Source of the DNA: JBNKEI01 sp050288705
Lineage (GTDB): Bacteria > Myxococcota > Myxococcia > Myxococcales > UBA5297
NCBI GenBank assembly: GCA_050288705.1
Contig: JBNKEI010000019.1
Span: forward strand, 1-44,483
DNA: 44,483 nt
Direction of reading: 5' to 3'
Shown here piece by piece: positions 42,701 to 44,483 of the stretch. The position numbers were made by a program, and so were the translations under genes. The notes under the pieces are model-generated. The model searched no databases. It was not told the DNA's origin and saw only the letters and a program-made list of their open reading frames with translations. Each line of letters opens with the position of its first letter. Positions within the stretch are counted from its first letter, which is position 1.

Positions 42701-44483
42701 TTCCAGCTTTTGCCAAGTATCATGCCTGGAAGAACACCAGGAAAACCCCAACGGTTCAAGGCCCCCATATTGTTACTCACCGCATCAGGATTGTTCACGG
42801 TGTCCGACTCGAGGACAGCGACGCCAATGACGTTGGCTGCAACTGCATCAAGTCCAAATGGCCTTTTTGTTGTTTCTATGGTGCATCCACCATCGCTTCT
42901 CTTAGTCTCGGCTTCTACACTATTGCTTGAGGCAGACACCACTAGCTCTGGCACAAGAGCCCCCAATGGCTTACCAGTTGGCGGCTGAGTCATGTTGGGA
43001 TTACCATGCATATTAGCATAACCTGGCCCAGTAAACCCAGCTGCGCCTACCAGAACTTGACTAACGGTAAATTTGGTTTCTTTTTCCTTCTTTTTGGTTA
43101 ATTCTATGCTGGCAGATTGTTTCAGCAGCTCGAACAAATTGGCTTTTCCAGAGAAAATACAGTTCAGGGCGTTCCCGACTTCACCGGTCCCGTGATCGTC
43201 AATATTAAAGATTATACTATGTTCATTCTTAACGGTTTTTTTTGCCTTAAGAGCTAATTCATAGCCCCAAAATGCCCAGCCTGTACCGGCTTTGCCCGCT
43301 TGGTGGGGAGATACAACACCGGCGCCGCCTCGAGCTCCAAGTTGGCCATATTTACCGCTTAAGCCAGAGACTTTTATGGAAATTCCTTTGTCAGTTTTCG
43401 ATATCACTAAATCGGCTTTAGCTAACTTACCAACATCTACAACTGGTATTATCCAGGCTACCAGGGGATTGCTGTTTAGGACAGCCACTGCACCAGAGAC
43501 TACAAACCGGAAGGTTTCGGTATTAAAGCCAACATCTTTTGATTTTTCTAAGCCAATGCTATCCCCCGGTTTCATGGAGTGTACCAAGTCAAAAAATAAT
43601 TCATTTAATTGCGATATAGATTTAGTTTCTGCAGGTCGAGCATTTTTTGGCAAGGCATGTTTAACTGCGCTCGATAAGAGGTCATTTTTCTCTAGGAAAA
43701 TGTTCTGCATACAATCAAAGGTTTGAGCGGCATGGCCAAATGGATCGGTTTCATAAAGCCTAGAACGGCAGACTAGATGAGGCAGCGATTCATCCCACAT
43801 TTTCTGGGCGTCTTGCCAGATTTGGCTAATGCTTTCAGCGCTATTATTCGAGCTATTCAGTTTTTCAATAATTTCGGCAAGTATGGCATGATCAACAACC
43901 AACTCCGCTGCTTTCGCCGATAACTTGGGGTTAAAAAGTAGGTTATTTTTAATTGCGTCATCCAGAATATTCGTGTCCAGACCGGTGTCCAGATCGGTTA
44001 GACTTTTCGCGCGCTGATGAACAAGTTTCATCGATTTTAATATATTTTCAGATCGTTCGATAATAGCTTTGCGAGTCTTGTTAAGCTTAGGAGGGGGAGA
44101 ATTTTTAAGCGTATCAAGATAACTTTTTGTCTTTTCTCCTATTTGTCGTAATAGCCCATTAATCAACTCTCGAGTTTGAGCATCAATGGAAGCATTAGAG
44201 CTTATGGAACCATTAGGGCTTAAAGTTTTTGCGAGTTTTTCTTCATATTCTGCTAGTCGCTTACCATATAAATCCATGGACGTAGGGCGATCAGGGTCTT
44301 TCTTACGCTTCGTTTCATAACCAAAATGAGCTAATCGCTGCCAATTTTTTTTCAAAGATTTAAAAGGGTTTGCATTGAATCTTGATTTTCCGCTTTTTTT
44401 GATGGGCTCTGTGCTGGCCACGCTTCCAAAAAAAGTTGTTAGTTCGGTTGTTCCTGAAGGGTGCATATTCGAATGAAGATCAC
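39778..44483 (-). CDS. Giant AvrE/DspE-family-like effector protein B (partial, N-terminus beyond window)
   Basis: At least 1567 residues; the frame runs off the right edge. The ATG at 44466 is not the start: the residues before it (DLHSN) align with the paralogue (NFHANLQAPGKAEV), so the propeller-like N-terminal part lies outside. Shared with protein A: FFGSVASTEP, a helical region, DPFGHAAQTFDCMQNIFLE, GDSIGLEKSKDVGFNTE, LVISKTDKGISIKVSGLSG, TTKRPFGLDAVAANVIGVA, and VNVSMELNPELLKAL with NFRIKEINVSETRR. Unlike A, it then carries a helix-hairpin-helix-like array (about 40480-41430 of the window) and a long polar tail with DEEFTNPWAS and DEFTNPFAEP. Predicted function as for A: a secreted effector, possibly membrane-active; family match from memory. 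Confidence 0.65.
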   Translation of the reverse strand, partial: DLHSNMHPSGTTELTTFFGSVASTEPIKKSGKSRFNANPFKSLKKNWQRLAHFGYETKRKKDPDRPTSMDLYGKRLAEYEEKLAKTLSPNGSISSNASIDAQTRELINGLLRQIGEKTKSYLDTLKNSPPPKLNKTRKAIIERSENILKSMKLVHQRAKSLTDLDTGLDTNILDDAIKNNLLFNPKLSAKAAELVVDHAILAEIIEKLNSSNNSAESISQIWQDAQKMWDESLPHLVCRSRLYETDPFGHAAQTFDCMQNIFLEKNDLLSSAVKHALPKNARPAETKSISQLNELFFDLVHSMKPGDSIGLEKSKDVGFNTETFRFVVSGAVAVLNSNPLVAWIIPVVDVGKLAKADLVISKTDKGISIKVSGLSGKYGQLGARGGAGVVSPHQAGKAGTGWAFWGYELALKAKKTVKNEHSIIFNIDDHGTGEVGNALNCIFSGKANLFELLKQSASIELTKKKEKETKFTVSQVLVGAAGFTGPGYANMHGNPNMTQPPTGKPLGALVPELVVSASSNSVEAETKRSDGGCTIETTKRPFGLDAVAANVIGVAVLESDTVNNPDAVSNNMGALNRWGFPGVLPGMILGKSWNNMGPKTKSVAIDYSEDGRPEKLSVNLVIQSNNIVSEFDKNVKEIVSEYEKNANKLGSKFDESANKEKSMVERIFSQAPGLKKVLEQLKKQPNPVNVSMELNPELLKALPEENKVREARMKELAKDLKNFRIKEINVSETRRLPKTLGVPIPLVTRSAGGAFNRNSKPGEVKFFYDKESIIKHAQSLLMSLCDCDNYDTQAKRERLKNTINQIDNLVESLSQNGNWFHGKSIEEDYKKKVNTKRSVFAEKVKKLTQEATDESLNSAIEALSELSKEIDNLNKGEFKPYEISEGPAILTSGELFSPIVDKSDKSTKKIHKAHNKDDANGALLNEVYRAINQLRVRTLSSKTWRFDLKKSKQKAFNDIDEVERILSEMTAINNDLKEAIIAELHVLVGGSLLEKTKPKKTNQKALQGVESSPNNEKWDNVTRLLDRLAWYPNPRPLESLPGVNADLIATLKKAGIENTEQLYCLSRSDFSVFDNETKLKLNDVRELVELSGLLRMHRVTPDFAKLLMSTNYKSVDSIAEAKPHILYQAVIDAINKNSNASFETKTIPKRFTEEYVQQLVADAKRINLTNIPEDLKGTVNWHRQKRLSDSLKVGPEFAKLLISADFKSVNAIAEADSDGLTKKIWGDPPPENTSEREEYEANSRYANEVVATAQEVVLSDSLGIPLDFAKQLKSLEFGSVNAIAEVDPRDLHQELDGAIKKYLELSKAFGNSVKTQPKEYTLKDIERLVTTARKAAGIPMPNNSPVDSHGQETASVGQPIGREEQSSQLVSPEISAQAPVAAENSRTLADRELQANSRSIAGGTLPAEQEPSSSDGGTLPAEQKRSSSSPQLYCEPPVGLVRDRATPRSRDNYEPILTDLFARVQKQELSKSVGYAEGPSNNLWAFRKESSQNSPPRPVNDEEFTNPWASSPVYDDQEDYEEWSKSGQQNSFSFDKNEEDEFTNPFAEPTYQSRQNSPVPRQNSFRR
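40213..40279. repeat. 25-bp direct repeats in the tail of giant gene B
   Basis: TTGTTCGGCCGGTAGCGTGC followed by CGCCA occurs at 40213-40237 and again at 40255-40279, 42 bases apart. It encodes GGTLPAEQ twice within a Ser-rich linker, a 14-residue period. Confidence 0.85.
40480..41430 (-). other. Helix-hairpin-helix / DUF4332-like repeat region in protein B
   Basis: The segment opens with LPGVNADLIATLKKAGIENT, the pattern of DUF4332-like helix-hairpin-helix domains. Three further repeats follow: TPDFAKLLMSTNYKSVDSIA (near 41190-41119), GPEFAKLLISADFKSVNAIA (near 40900-40838) and PLDFAKQLKSLEFGSVNAIA (near 40687-40624). Each is followed by a helix ending in a valine/alanine-rich stretch such as QLVADAKRI. 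Such motifs bind nucleic acid or protein. The region is absent from protein A. Confidence 0.6.

Noticed and set aside
44464..44466. ATG as start of giant gene B
   Set aside because: The frame is open to the window edge, and the residues before it match the paralogue, so the gene begins outside.
1..44483. tRNA, rRNA, CRISPR arrays, transposase or phage genes
   Set aside because: I looked through the gaps and both strands and saw no cloverleaf, repeat-spacer array or recognisable mobile-element protein; XerD is the housekeeping type.

Overview
The window reads as a chromosomal segment of a Gram-negative bacterium with mid-range GC. The gene content (ftsX, secG-tpiA-pgk, SpoIID/LytB, a non-RD Ser/Thr kinase, an SCP2-like protein, a short Hsp70, scpA-scpB, XerD, a Cys-rich lipoprotein) looks like a deltaproteobacterial lineage in the old broad sense (Myxococcota or relatives). 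That placement rests on gene content and style only. The Pst/Pho genes and lipoprotein are consistent with a free-living envelope. Candidate host-directed proteins suggest contact with eukaryotes.

Layout, left to right. (1) 1-3434, minus strand: ftsX (cut by the window edge), secG with a long low-complexity tail, tpiA, pgk. (2) 3634-7170, accessory: a Cys-rich repeat lipoprotein on the minus strand, then on the plus strand a protein with an atypical (actin-fragmin/HipA/PI4K-like) kinase core and a small unknown ORF. (3) 7270-16904, phosphate control: pstS-pstC-pstA-phoB-phoR and a second sensor/receiver pair on the minus strand, pstB-phoU-rsm22 on the plus strand. Two Pho boxes lie in the divergent pstS/pstB gap. 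(4) 16917-33977, almost all minus strand, mostly housekeeping: glcD, a divergent folE, Ser/Thr kinase, cysE, spoIID-like gene, trmN6, tsaC, sugar transferase, glycosyltransferase, rluB, scpB, scpA, xerD, an SCP2-like gene, an Hsp70, and a double ABC ATPase. (5) 34163-44483, minus strand: two giant paralogous genes in tandem, the second running off the right edge.

The most interesting content is region 5. Both giant proteins follow the order of the AvrE/DspE family of type III effectors: a disordered N-terminus and propeller-like segment (seen in the complete copy), a helical region, then a long beta-rich region. Both share a C-terminal acidic motif ending in NPWA, and the partial copy carries an additional NPFA version. 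One has a duplicated N-terminal module; the other an inserted helix-hairpin-helix-like repeat array. This comparison is from memory of DspE and needs a profile search.

Other points: a roughly 105-bp palindromic MITE/REP-like element occurs twice in opposite orientation with paired changes in one stem; the pst operon is split into two divergent units, each with its own Pho box; the FolE homologue keeps its zinc ligands but has lost several residues that bind GTP in the E. coli enzyme. No rRNA, tRNA, CRISPR array, transposase or phage gene was recognised.
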